Part shown: positions 1-9,849 of the stretch, piece after piece
Layout of the letters: every line of letters starts with the position of its first letter
Numbering within the stretch: position 1 is the first letter of the stretch
NCBI GenBank assembly: GCA_951230915.1
Contig: OX579638.1
Location: 17,254,696 to 17,318,695, forward strand
Origin: Antitrichia curtipendula
Taxonomy: Eukaryota > Streptophyta > Bryopsida > Hypnales > Leucodontaceae
Direction of reading: 5' to 3'
DNA: 64,000 nucleotides
Position numbers and translations under genes: made by a program
The notes under the pieces: generated by a model
Told to the model about the DNA's origin: nothing
The model's input: the letters and a program-made list of their open reading frames with translations, nothing else
The model's database searches: none

Positions 1-1432
1 CTTATTCATTGACAATTACTCCCGGTTTACTCATGTATATTTTTTAAATAAGAAATCTTCTACTTTGTCTTACTTCCAAACTTATAAAACATTAGTAGAA
101 AATCAACATGACAAACATAAGATACTTATTCTCCGCTCGGATAACGGTGGCAAATTCACATCCAATAACTTTACAAAATTTTGCCAAGACCGTTGACCTC
201 ACAGCCTTCATTCTCATCCCATCAACGCTCTCATTTCCGCCAAGCCCAATCTAGTTCACCTCCTCTAGTTAGGACCTTTGCATGTTCCAATAAAGGACAA
301 ATACAAACTCCAAGGTTTTATGATACGAACCTGTATAGTTTTGGCTTCTTAGTTGAACTTGCTGAACCTCTTATAGTCACTAAAGCCCTTTCCAGTGATC
401 ACTCTAAAGACTGGAAATACGCTATGGATAACCAATACAATTCTTTGATTAACAATAGAACTTGGGATCTTATTGATCCGCCACCAAATGGATCCATCAT
501 TAGTACCAAATGGATCTTTCGTTGAAAATACAACTTTGACGGATCTTTATTGTATTTTAAGGCAAGATTTGTATCTTGTAGCTTCTCTCAACAAGAAGGA
601 ATTGATTTCACTAAAACTTTTTCTCTTGTTATTAGGATAACGTCACTTTGACTTCTTTTAGCAGTGGCCACTGTATATAACTATCACATCCACCAAATGG
701 ATGTGATTACAACTTTTTAAAATGGAATCTTATGTGAAAAAATTTATATTATGCAACCTGAGGGCTACATTAAACCTTGAACTGCACATCAAGTATGCTG
801 ACTGCTAAAATCCCTCTACAGTCTAAAGTAAGCACCTTGTGTTTGGTACAAAACTTTTGATACATTCTTATTGCGTCAAAACTTCTTTAAATGTGCCTCG
901 GATCCAAACATTTATATTAAATGTTCCCATACTTCTATTCTACTCTAGGGTCTTTATATTGATGATCTAGTTACCATCTCCAATAATTTTCAGTTTTTGA
1001 CAACTACAAAAGTAATATTTACTCAACGATTTTCCATAATAGATAACAATAAGATTGGCTATATCCTTGGTATTTAGATTTGACGAGATCGCTTACATAA
1101 AACATTACTATTATCACAAGAAAAATATATCAATGATCTCTTAACTAAATTTAATATGGCAACTTCCCATTCTGTTGCCATGCCTCTCAAAGCTGGTATT
1201 CAATACTCACACCACCAACTTGACAATCTTACCTCTCATGAATAGCACCTTATGGATAAGATCCTGTGCAAACAAGCCATCGGAAGTCTCCAATATCTTG
1301 TTATGTGCACTCGTTGGGATTTAGCATTCTCCATAAATCATTTGGCCCAATTTATGTAGGACCCAACTCCAGTCCATTGGTTTGGAGTCAAATATATATT
1401 TTGGTATCTGTGTGGAACTTCAAAGTAAGGAC
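1..1432 (+). mobile_element. Ty1/copia pol remnant, left half (integrase and reverse transcriptase)
   Basis: Decayed polyprotein of a Ty1/copia LTR retrotransposon. The first 170 bases encode the end of the integrase core, with the motif RSDNGGKF near 135-158. A jump then leads into the copia-type reverse transcriptase: KWIFR near 510-525, a degenerate SLYSLK-APC near 815-840, the catalytic-site motif GLYIDDL near 950-972, and the downstream HW-VKYIFWYLCGTS stretch ending at the insertion point. Stops and frameshifts are scattered through it (for example near 523, 776 and 825), so it is a pseudogene. The 5' LTR and gag lie outside the window. The reading resumes at 18518, after a 17-kb insertion. 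Confidence 0.88.
1423..1432. repeat. Target-site duplication, left copy (AAGTAAGGAC)
   Basis: The ten bases AAGTAAGGAC occur here and again at 18508-18517. Removing everything between them, with one copy kept, restores the copia reading frame (GTSK-stop-GLVYS, compared with the usual GTS-YGLVYS). MULE elements normally make 9-bp duplications (sometimes 8-10), so the true duplication may be nine or ten bases here. Confidence 0.85.
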
Positions 1433-1500
1433 GGGGAATGCTGGGGAGCAAGCGTAGAGCGGCAAGCAGCGAGCAGGAAGCGGGGATTGGTGAGCGGGGA
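1433..1500. repeat. Left terminal inverted repeat, GC-rich
   Basis: The left end has repeated AGC/GAGC/GGGGAGC motifs. The reverse complement of 18440-18507 shows the same style (GAGCGGGGAGCGGCGAGCGG). Similarity is strongest at offsets 7-22 from the terminus. This is the expected site of transposase binding and cleavage. Confidence 0.7.
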
Positions 1501-1559
1501 GCTGAAATATTAGAAGGAAAACAAAAAAAGTGGCAAAAAATTGAAAGAAAAGTGGATGA

Positions 1560-1925
1560 AAGTTGACGGAAAAATGGATGTAATTTCAGAAAAATTCCTG
1601 AAATTCAATGGAAGAAATGAAAGAAAGTTGTTGGAATAAATGGATGAAAGAAATTAGAGGAATAAGATGAAAATTATTGATGAAAGTGGATGAAAAATAT
1701 GGATGAAAGTGGATGAAAAATATGGATGAAAGTGGATGAAAAATACGGATGATACTGGATGAAAAATACGGATTTAGGGTGTAGGGTTTATACGGATGAT
1801 AGTGGATGAAAAATATGGATGATAGTGGATGAAAAATATAGATGGAAGTGGATGAAAAATAGGGATGGGAGTGGATGAAAAATTCGGTTGACAATGGATG
1901 AAAAATTGTGGATGGATTATAATTT
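1560..1925 (+). repeat. Left subterminal array of TGGATGAAA repeats
   Basis: Imperfect units of about 22-26 bases built on GTGGATGAAA and AAATATGGATGA, repeated more than a dozen times. The array at 17930-18290 carries the complementary motif TTTCATCCA, so the two arrays face each other as subterminal inverted repeats. Dense subterminal repeats usually act as transposase-binding arrays. The open frame across this stretch (minus strand, 1936-1586) is a by-product of the repeat. Confidence 0.8.
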
Positions 1926-2074
1926 AATTGTTGCAAGAGTACTTTTCGCCATTACAATTGTTGGACCTCTCATTTGCAGTTTCCCAGTTTGCAAGAAAGA
2001 GCATGGCGCTACTTTTACTAAATCATGCTTGTGTGGCGGCAAGGGTTGAAGGCGGTTTAGGTGTAGGAGGATCA

Positions 2075-2560
2075 TCTTGCAACTTCATCTACAAGAGACT
2101 AGGACAAGCGAATGAAATTAAATTGCATCAACAGAGTAAAAACATCGGATCATTTTATCAACTTCATCTACAAGACAATAGGACAAGCGAACAAAATTAA
2201 ACTGCATCAACATAGTGACAACATCGAATCATCCTACCACCTTCATCTACAAGACAGTAGGACAAGCGAATAAAATTAAATTGCATCAATATAGTGAGGA
2301 CATTGAATCATCTGGTGCCACTTCGTCTATAAGAGACTAGGACAAGCTAAAGAAATTAAACTACATCAACAAAGTGACAACATCATAAAACTACCAACTT
2401 CATCTACAAGACAGTAAGACAAATGAACAAAATTAAATTGCATCAACACAGTGAGGACATTGGATCATCCTACCAACTTCATCTACAAGAGACTAGGACA
2501 AGCAAATGAAATTAAACTGCATCAACATAGTAACAACATCGAATATTTTATGAAAGTGAC
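2075..2560. repeat. 80-bp tandem repeat, about six copies
   Basis: The phrase CTTCATCTACAAGA followed by GACTAGGACAAGC-AA recurs near 2082, 2162, 2242, 2320, 2399 and 2478, with a period of about 80 bases and interspersed indels. Each unit also holds AAATTAAA-TGCATCAACA. No coding role is visible. It lies just inside the left subterminal array of the transposon. Confidence 0.8.
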
Positions 2561-2639
2561 TAAACATTGTGCCTGTACTCTTGGAGTTCCAATTTCTTCA
2601 ATTATCCTCCGGTACCTCTTACCTTTTTCTGAAGTCTTC

Positions 2640-3420
2640 TAAGATTGCCTTCCAAGAACTGATTGGTTTAGGCGCTTCTATCTGCTTCAGCCTTCATGGT
2701 ACAGTTAGCACTTGGAGCATCATCGCTTGATTCAGCGCTGCCACAAGTCCATTCTCACTAGACTCTTGCGGGCACTATTTTAGGGTATAGTTCTGATTCA
2801 GCATTCAAAGCATCAAATTCCCCTTATTATCATTACATACCAACTAGCTCACCATCTTCGTGACATTCATCGTACATCCTCTATAGCAGACGACGCACTC
2901 ATCCAAAAATACCCTAGAACTAATGAGACGCTTGTCCAATCGACCACAATCTCACATGAGCGTGCTTTTGTGATCGCGAGGGCAAGTAAGTCAGAAATTC
3001 TGGAGTGCTAATCGAGGAGTATGTAGTCTGGCTAAAGAAAATGCACGATGAGTGTCACAAAGGTGTCAAGCGTGTTGGATAATAATTGTAGTACAGATCA
3101 CTAGTACTGATACTTTAGTAACAACGACACCTGACACTCCAAACGAGTAAGGGAAGTCTAAGTTCAAATGAGAACTGAAATCTTCAATTCAGCTATCAAC
3201 TACATGCACTCACATTACTAGTGTAACGTCACGTAATACTACTTCCACTACCTACGGTTTAGGGTTGGCTATTTGATGTCTTCGACTCAAGTTGTACAAC
3301 ACTACCCTTATCACAACTACATGCATGCGGCCATTCTTAAGGGCAACACAGACCACCTCATCCTCTTCACATACACAACGGCGACGCGTGGCATGAATAG
3401 ATAAGTTTGCCAACGATCAC
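2640..3420. other. No gene recognised (transposon interior)
   Basis: Mixed-composition sequence between the 80-bp array and the G-rich minisatellite. Both strands have stops in every frame at short intervals. I see no conserved domain, repeat or splice pattern, though a decayed exon cannot be excluded. Confidence 0.4.
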
Positions 3421-3499
3421 CTTCTTTGGTTCTAATGGGCAAAGTACACGACACGTGTCACGAAACCATAAGAGGAGGGGAGGTAGGCTTATCGTCCTC

Positions 3500-4850
3500 A
3501 AAGTTTGGCAGGGGGGGGGCAGCCCCTTCAGTTGGGCGGTTTAGCTTGCCTAGCCCTAAGAGTTGGGCAGGGGGGCTTGCCCAGCCCGTAAAGTTGGACG
3601 GGGAGCCTACATAGCCCCTTCAATTGGGCAGGGGGCACTACCCACCCCCTCAGCTTGGGCGGGGGGTCTGCGTAGTCCGTCGAGTCGGATAGGAGGGCTG
3701 TTGTACCCCTATCGTCAGCAAGGGGGGCTGCCAAAACCCTTGAGTGGGGCGAGGGGGGGCTAGGGGCCTCCCGTACTCCTCTAGTCGGACGGAGGGGGAT
3801 TGCAGAACCCCTCGAGTCCGACGGGGGGGGCTGCAGAATCCCTCGAGTCCGACGGGGGGGCTGCAGGGTCCCTCTAGTTCGACAGGGGGGGCTGCAGAAC
3901 CCCTCTCGAGTTGAGAGAGGGGGCTGCAGAATCCCTCGAGTTGAGAGGGGGGCTACAGAACCCTTCTTGAGTTGAGAAAGGGGGCTGCAGAACCCCTCGA
4001 GTCCGGTGGTTTGGTTGCGGAACCCCTCGAGGCGGGCAAGAGAGGCTGTCCAACCCCTCGAGACGGGCGGGGGGGCTGCGAAATTCCTCGAAGCGGGCGG
4101 GGGGGCTGCCCAGCCCCTCGAGGTGGGCGGGGGGCTGCGGAACCCCTTGAGGCGGGTAGGGGGGGCTGTCCAATCCCTTGAGGCGGGAGGGACTGGGCAG
4201 CCCCTTGAGGCGGGCGGGGGGGGGAGGGCCAACCCGTCGAGGCTGGGGCAGGGGGCTACGGAACCTGTCCAGGTCGGCAAGGGGGGCTGCACAGCCCCTC
4301 GTGGAGAGCGAGGGATGGGAAGCCCCTTGAGTTTGTCGGGGGGGAATCCCTCGATTTGGGCAAAGGGGCTGCTACCACCCTGCCCGAGTTGGGCAAGAGG
4401 TGGTGGGCGGCCCTTTGGGGGCGACAGAGGGGGCAGCCTAGTCAGAGGAGTTGGACCACGTGGTGGGCTGCCGAATCCGTCAGACTGGGTTAGGGGAGGC
4501 TGCACAACCCTCCAGTTGGAGTGGGCAGGGCAAGGAGGCCTGCCTGCCCAGCCCCTTGAGCAGGACAGGACAGCATAACTGCCCAGCCCTTTGAGCTAGG
4601 TAAGGCAAGCAGGCCGGGCTGTCTAGGCTCGGAAGGTAATCAGTGCAGGAACTTCAACCAGACCAGCCCCTCCAGGTTTTGTGAGCAGGGCAGCCCCTCA
4701 ATTTTGGTTAAAGTGGGTCCAGGTGGGTTGGGCTGGACAGGGCAGGAAGACCGGCTGTTGAGCCCCTATAGTTTAGCTAAGGAAGGCAGGGCATGGAGGC
4801 CAGTTTGCACAGCCCCTACAATTGAAGGACGAGGACCCCGACCAATCCAT
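3500..4850 (+). repeat. G-run / CTCGAG minisatellite, strongly strand-asymmetric
   Basis: About 1.3 kb of degenerate tandem units of about 25-35 bases. Each has a run of 5-9 G, then GCTGC or similar, then A-CCCCTCGAGT (an XhoI-type palindrome with variants), then a short spacer. Almost all long G runs are on the plus strand. The composition contrasts sharply with the AT-rich surroundings. Long open frames on both strands (plus 4006-4578, minus 4505-3528) are Gly/Pro-rich artefacts of the repeat. The plus strand has high potential for G-quadruplexes. The array lies downstream of the methyltransferase gene. Confidence 0.85.
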
Positions 4851-5148
4851 CAAGCATGGCATAGCAGGGTTTAATGGTTAATGGTTTAACATGTTAGAAT
4901 TCGTGATGAGATGCAAAGATAACATTCTGAAGTCTGGAATATTTGCATTTCTGGCTGAGCACATGTAGGGGCTGTTGTCGTGGAGGTTTAGGGTGAGAAA
5001 TGAGGTTAAACGTGCACACCAAATGAATTTCAGTGTTAAGAGCATCTTCATGCTCAATAATACATCAAATACAAATATAACCCAAAATCAAAATCCGGAA
5101 TATCAAGTTCAAACACTCCATCCATCCACAGAATTGGATACAAGAAAG
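4851..5148. other. Spacer, no feature recognised
   Basis: Short non-repetitive stretch between the G-rich minisatellite and the 3' end of the ParB-methyltransferase gene. It may hold the 3' UTR and polyadenylation region of that minus-strand gene. No clear signal was identified. Confidence 0.3.
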
Positions 5149-5379
5149 TCATATAGACTGAGCTGAGGTCGAACTACCCTCACTATTTGATGTCTGCAAG
5201 TCTGACTCCACGGCACAATCATCTATGAATTGGAGAGCAAGAGGATCTACGGAATAGGCCCTAGAAGTGGGTCTCAGGTTTTGAGTAACGAAGTCCCTGG
5301 AAATCGCCTCAGCATACACGGGTAGCTGAAATGGTTTAAGAGGACTAGGGAAAAATCCCGGATTGCCAAAAAAAGGGAC
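5149..5379 (-). CDS. Possible last exon of the ParB-methyltransferase gene
   Basis: Open frame from a phase-0 acceptor TTCTCAGCAG|GTCCCT to TGA at 5149. The residues look protein-like (PFFGNPGFFPSPLKP; SRDFVTQNLRP). It could join the previous exon only if the TAA at 5494 was once a sense codon and the weak donor TAA|GTTTCA is used. It is otherwise an unattached fragment. Confidence 0.3.
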   Translation of the reverse strand, partial: VPFFGNPGFFPSPLKPFQLPVYAEAISRDFVTQNLRPTSRAYSVDPLALQFIDDCAVESDLQTSNSEGSSTSAQSI

Positions 5380-5493
5380 CTGCTGAGAAAACCTCAATTC
5401 TTTGGCTTTCCTACATACACCAACAAAAAAGTCATTAGAATACAAGAAAGTGAAATCCATAACAGAAAAAAAGCAAGTACATTAAAGTGAAAC

Positions 5494-5705
5494 TTATTTA
5501 TTGAATCGGGAGGTCCTCTTGACAGGCTGCGCAGGAACATCTTCTTCTTCCGAGTCGACGAGCTCCGCCACTACCTGTGGTGGTGGTGGGCGAACGACCG
5601 CAGTAGTGCGCATGCCTGGAGCAATGAGGGCATCAAAGATAGCCTTGTTCTCCTCAAATGCTAGTATATGACGACGCGTGGCGCGGCAGGCTTGAATGGT
5701 GGAAC
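5494..5705 (-). CDS. Methyltransferase domain, C-terminal exon
   Basis: Splicing in phase 1 gives ...DCTAATG-STIQACRATRRHI, followed by AFEENKAIFDALI, the helix-strand-acidic-residue continuation of motif I/II (compare the family pattern D-FAG-GST--A----R---G-E). A Pro-rich and acidic tail follows (VVRPPPPQVV, then DSEEEDVPAQ). Frame ends at TAA 5494-5496. This may be the true end, or a CAA-to-TAA change before a weak donor. Confidence 0.72.
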
Positions 5706-5802
5706 CTGTGATCATGTCGAGGAAATATCAGAACACTCCATCCAAAAAAGAAGTTCATGGCATAGTAATCGTGAACTTCAACTAACTATGAATCAAAATT
5801 AC

Positions 5803-6076
5803 CTGTAGCCGCTGTGCAGTCTACGACGACGTCTCCTGGTTCCGTCAAGCCCTCCACTAGCATCTGCATAAACTGTCGGGCCTTCTCCCTAGGGCCTCGC
5901 CAAGGTACGTTCCCATTCATGCTAAGGTCTTCTTTGAAGCAAAGGTTTGTGAGGATGTCATCCTTGCCCACGGTAACCCCAACTCGTTGATGGGATGGAA
6001 CAAACTGGAATGGAAAATCCACTGGAGTCTTGGGGCCACAATCCTTGACCAACAGAGAGATGGAGAAGCGCTTAGT
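5803..6076 (-). CDS. Methyltransferase domain, second half to motif I
   Basis: Acceptor TTCTGCAG|ACTAAG, donor ACAG|GTAATT (phase 1). It contains a short target-recognition-like segment and then WRGPREKARQFMQMLVEG, equivalent to the W-KP...L...I helix, followed by the AdoMet-binding motif I GDVVVDCTAATG, which is completed in the next exon. The order, motif IV before motif I, marks a beta-class N6-adenine or N4-cytosine methyltransferase. Confidence 0.78.
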
Positions 6077-6157
6077 CTGCAGAATAACGTAAGTTAGAAT
6101 CCGGTGCAGGAAAGAAACAAGTTCACCATAAACAGAGAAGATGGTAGAAGACTTTAC

Positions 6158-6508
6158 CGTTTTTGTTGGATCTATTGCTGATGTGAGATGGAGATGGTTG
6201 TTGCCGAAGTACGTATCCAGTATGCGAAACTCATATTCTTCAAGTAGACCTTTAATCTTGCTTCGATGATCCTTGGAAAGGCTAGGGTATATCAAGAGTA
6301 ACCCGCCTTTGTCGTGGAGGTACTCGTGGGCCAAGTCAAATACACCTAGCAGAAAATCAGAGGGCAGCACATTCCACTTGGGAATGGGTGCAGGCGGTGC
6401 GGAAATGGTCGGAATGTGGAGGTCTTCTGGAATGTCGGCGATGATCAAGTCGACAGTGGATTGCGTGCTCAGTTCACCGCTGAAGTAGCGATCCTTGTTG
6501 CTAGAATG
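6158..6508 (-). CDS. Methyltransferase domain, first half (catalytic motif IV region)
   Basis: Acceptor TTGGCAG|CATTCT, donor ACG|GTAAAG. It encodes the motif-IV strand VDLIIADIPED, then a helix ending FDLAHEYLHDKG and the strand GLLLIYPSL. In the family (PF01555, motif order IV...I) the strand normally ends in DPPY, SPPY or NPPF. Here it is DIPE, keeping D and the second P but lacking the aromatic residue. Either the domain has lost or changed catalysis, or the copy has mutated. The fold pattern (strand, helix with HDKG, strand) is as expected. Confidence 0.7.
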
Positions 6509-6678
6509 CTGCCAACAACATGCATTGGACAAAATACGTGAATATTGTGAAATGTAAAATACTCTCAATGAGGATGCAATTTCACATATAAAATCTAGAA
6601 CTTGTGACCTACAGAAGTACCACAATTAAAAAGAGAGTTACACGCAGACAAGGCAATGAAAAGTCATAGTAAACTCAC

Positions 6679-7336
6679 CATGGCCAAGAAGGCATCGACC
6701 TGCCCATGCTCCTTAGCATGATCGGCGAGAGTATTCAAGGACAAGTTCAGTATGCACTCGTCGACGTCCGGGACGGGGTCAATGTTTGGAGCAGTCGGTG
6801 TGAGGCCGTGCACCAGTCTCTCTTGAATAAGTGAGAAGCCTGAGGATGTATCCTTTTCCTCGGCGGCGCTCGTAGCAGGTTCATCCAATGGTGTCTCGGC
6901 CTTCCGCTTCATTCCCTTGGTTTTTGCCTTCACCGCCTCTTTCTCAGCCTTCGCCACCATCCTCTTCTGCTTGGTTTCTTCGTTCTTCTTCTTAGCCTCC
7001 TCCCACCTCTCCGTCTTTTTCTTGTCCGCCACATCTTGTTTGGCGATTGCTTTAGCTCGGGCCTCGGGATCCAACCCAGTGAATTCATCAAACTCTGGCT
7101 CCACGTCTGCAGTCTCCTTCAATCTCTTGAAGAGTTCTTCCTCTTCAGGCGGAGTGGTGCCCAAGTTGCACTCCAGGTACCACGGGCATGCCTGTAGATG
7201 GGGAGAGGGCCACTTCTGCAGCTGCGTCGCAGAAAACATGCAGTCGTCCAAAGATTTGTCTAACCAAGTAGTCAAAAACGGTGGTAAATCCGTCTTTTGT
7301 ATCGCCTTCTTTGCATACAACTCGAACTTAAAATAC
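6679..7336 (-). CDS. Exon with Lys/Glu-rich coiled region
   Basis: Acceptor CTTCTGCAG|GTATTT, donor ATG|GTGAGT, about 219 codons with no stop. The central part (about 7080-6890) is highly charged (WEEAKKKNEETKQKR, then KAEKEAVKAKTKGMKRK), so it is a likely coiled coil and basic linker or nuclear-localisation region between the N-terminal ParB-like part and the methyltransferase. The final residues lead by a phase-0 splice into the methyltransferase domain. Confidence 0.65.
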
Positions 7337-7416
7337 CTGCAGAAGACAGATGAAACAATAAGATAAGAAAATATATAGAAAACCTCTGTCAACGAAGTAG
7401 TGGTGCAAGGGGGGAC

Positions 7417-7727
7417 CACTTTGAAAACGCCTCTTAATACAGATTCAAGATTGAGGCAGTCTATGTCGAGGCCATTTGTATTCCACGAATCATCCTCGCA
7501 AGCTCAGAAGGTAGATACATATCATTCAAAATATTGCTGAACGTGAACGTCTTGGCAGGGCCTCTCGGTACCAAAAGGCCCTGGATGATGGCGTACACCT
7601 AGGCATATCCGGGTACGCATGCCCCTACACTGTATTTGATTTCAAAACCGTTTTATACTACCCAAGCAATAAGCTGCCTCTCTCTGGCGCAATACATTTA
7701 GTTTGCCCTGCGCACAGATTTTAAAAC
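7417..7727 (-). CDS. Middle exon with five in-frame stops
   Basis: Acceptor AAATTCAG|GTTTTA; ends AAGTG|GTCCCC in phase 2, which forms a Trp codon with the next exon (a weak donor). Within 103 codons there are three TAA and two TAG, all one step from CAA or CAG, while the residues between them read as normal protein (for example FSNILNDMYLPSELARM). It carries a half-site of the palindrome CTCTCGGTACC at 7562-7572. This is the most damaged exon of the gene. Confidence 0.55.
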
Positions 7728-7776
7728 CTGAATTTCAAAAACACTGTAGTGGAACAGTAACGAGTGAATACAATAC

Positions 7777-7995
7777 CTATAAACCAGTCTCTTCATTGCG
7801 AGAGTAGCCCCTCTGAAGTCTTTGAAAGTATCTGACTTTTTGAATGAGTCCAGGAAAGGCCAAATCCCACAGCTTCATTCTCCAATCCTCAAGATAGTCC
7901 GGCAATGATACCGGCTCCTCAGGAACATCCATATTGACGGGGATGTTGTCAGCCTTGCAAACGCCATCAAAAAGCGCAATGGCTATCTCTTCCAA
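7777..7995 (-). CDS. Middle exon ending in TAG at the splice junction
   Basis: Acceptor CTTGGCAG|TTGGAA, 73 codons, with the last codon TAG immediately before the donor GTATTG. If that codon was CAG, the exon joins in phase 0 to 7727. It contains PDYLEDWRMKLWDLAFPGL. No domain recognised. Confidence 0.6.
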   Translation of the reverse strand: MEEIAIALFDGVCKADNIPVNMDVPEEPVSLPDYLEDWRMKLWDLAFPGLIQKVRYFQRLQRGYSRNEETGL

Positions 7996-8109
7996 CTGCC
8001 AAGGCATTGGAATTATAGAGTGAGTGAATCATTGTATGCGACGAGGGGATGATACATAAACACAGAAGTTAACAAACTGAAACACAACCAGTAACGTAGA
8101 AGTCCTCAC

Positions 8110-8325
8110 CCCAGCATACCAACAAGCCTTTGCAAGAAACAACCCCAATTGACCCTCGTTAACAGGACGAGGTGGGAATTTGCGAGCCTCTCTTGTTGGT
8201 GCAGATGCATTCATCCACTTGAACCATTTCACTTTGTGTGTTGCAGGCCCATTCGCAGATGATATCATCTGCAACTTCTCTAGGGTTAACTCCGGTACTG
8301 CATTTAAAGTGTAGTGCCTCTCGAT
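8110..8325 (-). CDS. Middle exon, no domain recognised
   Basis: Acceptor TTAATGCAG|ATCGAG and donor GGG|GTGAGG, both phase 0, 72 codons with no stop. It encodes a Trp/Lys-containing segment (KVKWFKWMNAS) and LGLFLAKACWYAG. Its function is not recognisable. Confidence 0.6.
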
Positions 8326-8417
8326 CTGCATTAACCGCACAGGAACCACATATTAGACAAAGAACATTGGGTTGAAAACAAAATGAACTGACCATAGGAA
8401 GCAGACTAGGCACTTAC

Positions 8418-8630
8418 CTCCTGTAAAAACTCTAGCCCAAAACTTGGAGTCGCCACGCCCACAATTTTAGACAGCTTCTGTCGGTTCGAGGCCTTGGCCT
8501 CTTTGATAGACTTCCTCATAGCATCTGCAACTCCATCCGGTGTGACATCCTCCTCAGGAGTATCCTAGTAATACTTACAAACCGCTATGTCAGCCGCCGC
8601 TGCAATCTCTTGCTGCTCGAGGCCACAAAA
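8418..8630 (-). CDS. Middle exon with one in-frame TAG
   Basis: Acceptor AATACAG at 8633-8631, donor GAG|GTAAGT at 8418. The 71 codons are open except for TAG at 8567-8565, in context KYY-stop-D, a CAG-to-TAG type change. No domain recognised. It joins in phase 0 to 8325. Confidence 0.6.
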
Positions 8631-8712
8631 CTGTATTAGTTGTGTGGTCTTTCAACAACAATATCATTCTAAAATCATTGGCACTCGATACACAGAACTA
8701 TGAGATACGTAC

Positions 8713-8902
8713 CTTGAAAATGAACGACATAAACATGTCGAGAGGCATGGAGTACCAGGACGGGCGGCCGTACTGCTTGCAGGTCTGGTATTCCTCAGCA
8801 GTCAACAGCTCATGAAATTTTTCAACATCCATAACCCCATACTTTTGCACTCGGTATAGTGTATGCACCAAGTTTGTCTTGACATGAGAATTCTCAGTTT
8901 GC
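8713..8902 (-). CDS. Exon following the ParB-like core (helical extension)
   Basis: Spliced in phase 2 to 9014, which restores a Gln codon, and ending AAG|GTACGT in phase 0. It encodes about 63 residues rich in helix formers (TNLVHTLYRVQKYGVMD, then FHELLTAEEY). This position often holds a helical DNA-binding segment after a ParB core. That function is inference; the exon boundaries are clear. Confidence 0.65.
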
Positions 8903-9013
8903 CTGCATCGCCCACAAATGCATGGCGTCAAACATCACAAGATATGTAACCCTTGCAGATAGTATAATCAAATAATCGGTGATACTACAATTATAATAGT
9001 GGGAAGTACTTAC

Positions 9014-9675
9014 TGGTTAATGTCGTGCATAGCCTGCATGGCGGTGCTGATTCGACTTCTTGTGTCTAGGACAATTGTGTCCACGGCATAGTGCCACTTA
9101 ATGTCAGCGGGGTGCTTTCTCTGGATATGGTTCATCCAAGCGATTTGGCGGTGATTACCGTCACAGACAAAGAACTTCTGGTCTACTAAATACTTAAGGG
9201 CAGACTGAGAAAGCAGCTGGGCATTGAACTTGTCGTTAACTTGGTTCCACAGAGGTCCCCATTCCTCCTTCTCTTTGTCCAAGAACACTCCACTCTGTCC
9301 GGATTCATCTGCAATGGACACATAGAAGACTCTTGCACCCTCCTCGTAACCATATGCAAACTGGTTCTCAAGCTGAACCAAGTCACACTGCAGCGTTGGA
9401 CGCACCATGGGCATCGGAACCATTCGACATAAGGGTATGCGCATTCTGGAAAGATCAGATGATGTTAACTTCAGACTCGCAATAGTTGACACAGTGTCCA
9501 TCTTCTGTGACTTCCTGATCTCGTCCTCCAGCATGTCCGGACTCACTCCAGGAAAGCTGTCATCGTCCAACTCGACCACTTCCGCAAACTCCAATGTCGG
9601 TTGTGATACATCTCCCACCATAGTGGAAACAGGCGACTTTGTAGGACTGCCTACCTCTCCGTCAGTTTCCAGGAC
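9014..9675 (-). CDS. Exon encoding the ParB-like domain
   Basis: Open from the acceptor ATGTGTAG at 9676 to the donor A|GTAAGT at 9014-9013 (phase 2), about 220 codons. The diagnostic stretch is KFFVCDGNHRQIAW near 9190-9110, matching the ParB/sulfiredoxin-fold motif DGNHR-A. Upstream is a region with LENQFAYGYEEGARV (near 9375-9330) like the start of a ParB-like core; downstream is a hydrophobic strand WHYAVDTIVLDT. In prokaryotes such domains bind or cut DNA and are often fused to methyltransferases. The next exon (8902-8713) continues this domain. No stop occurs in this exon. Confidence 0.75.
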
Positions 9676-9849
9676 CTACACATTGAATAGAAGCAAATCT
9701 GAATTTCAGGAGGCTGAGGACCCAACGATGTGAGATTAGGAAATTAATATAAACACCTGAAATTAAGCATCGATTGATCAGTGGAACTATGAAAATTTCC
9801 GAATGATCTCAAACACTGAGGTATTGAGGCAATGTGACCTATGTCTACC

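Noticed and set aside
1586..1936. 116-codon minus-strand frame rich in Phe, His, Pro and Ser
   Set aside because: It is the translation of the GGATGAAA array; the opposite end of the element has a similar artefact.
3528..4578. Long Pro- and Gly-rich open frames on both strands (minus 4505-3528, plus 4578-4006)
   Set aside because: They follow the unit of the G-run minisatellite, exist on both strands at once, and show no domain or splice context.
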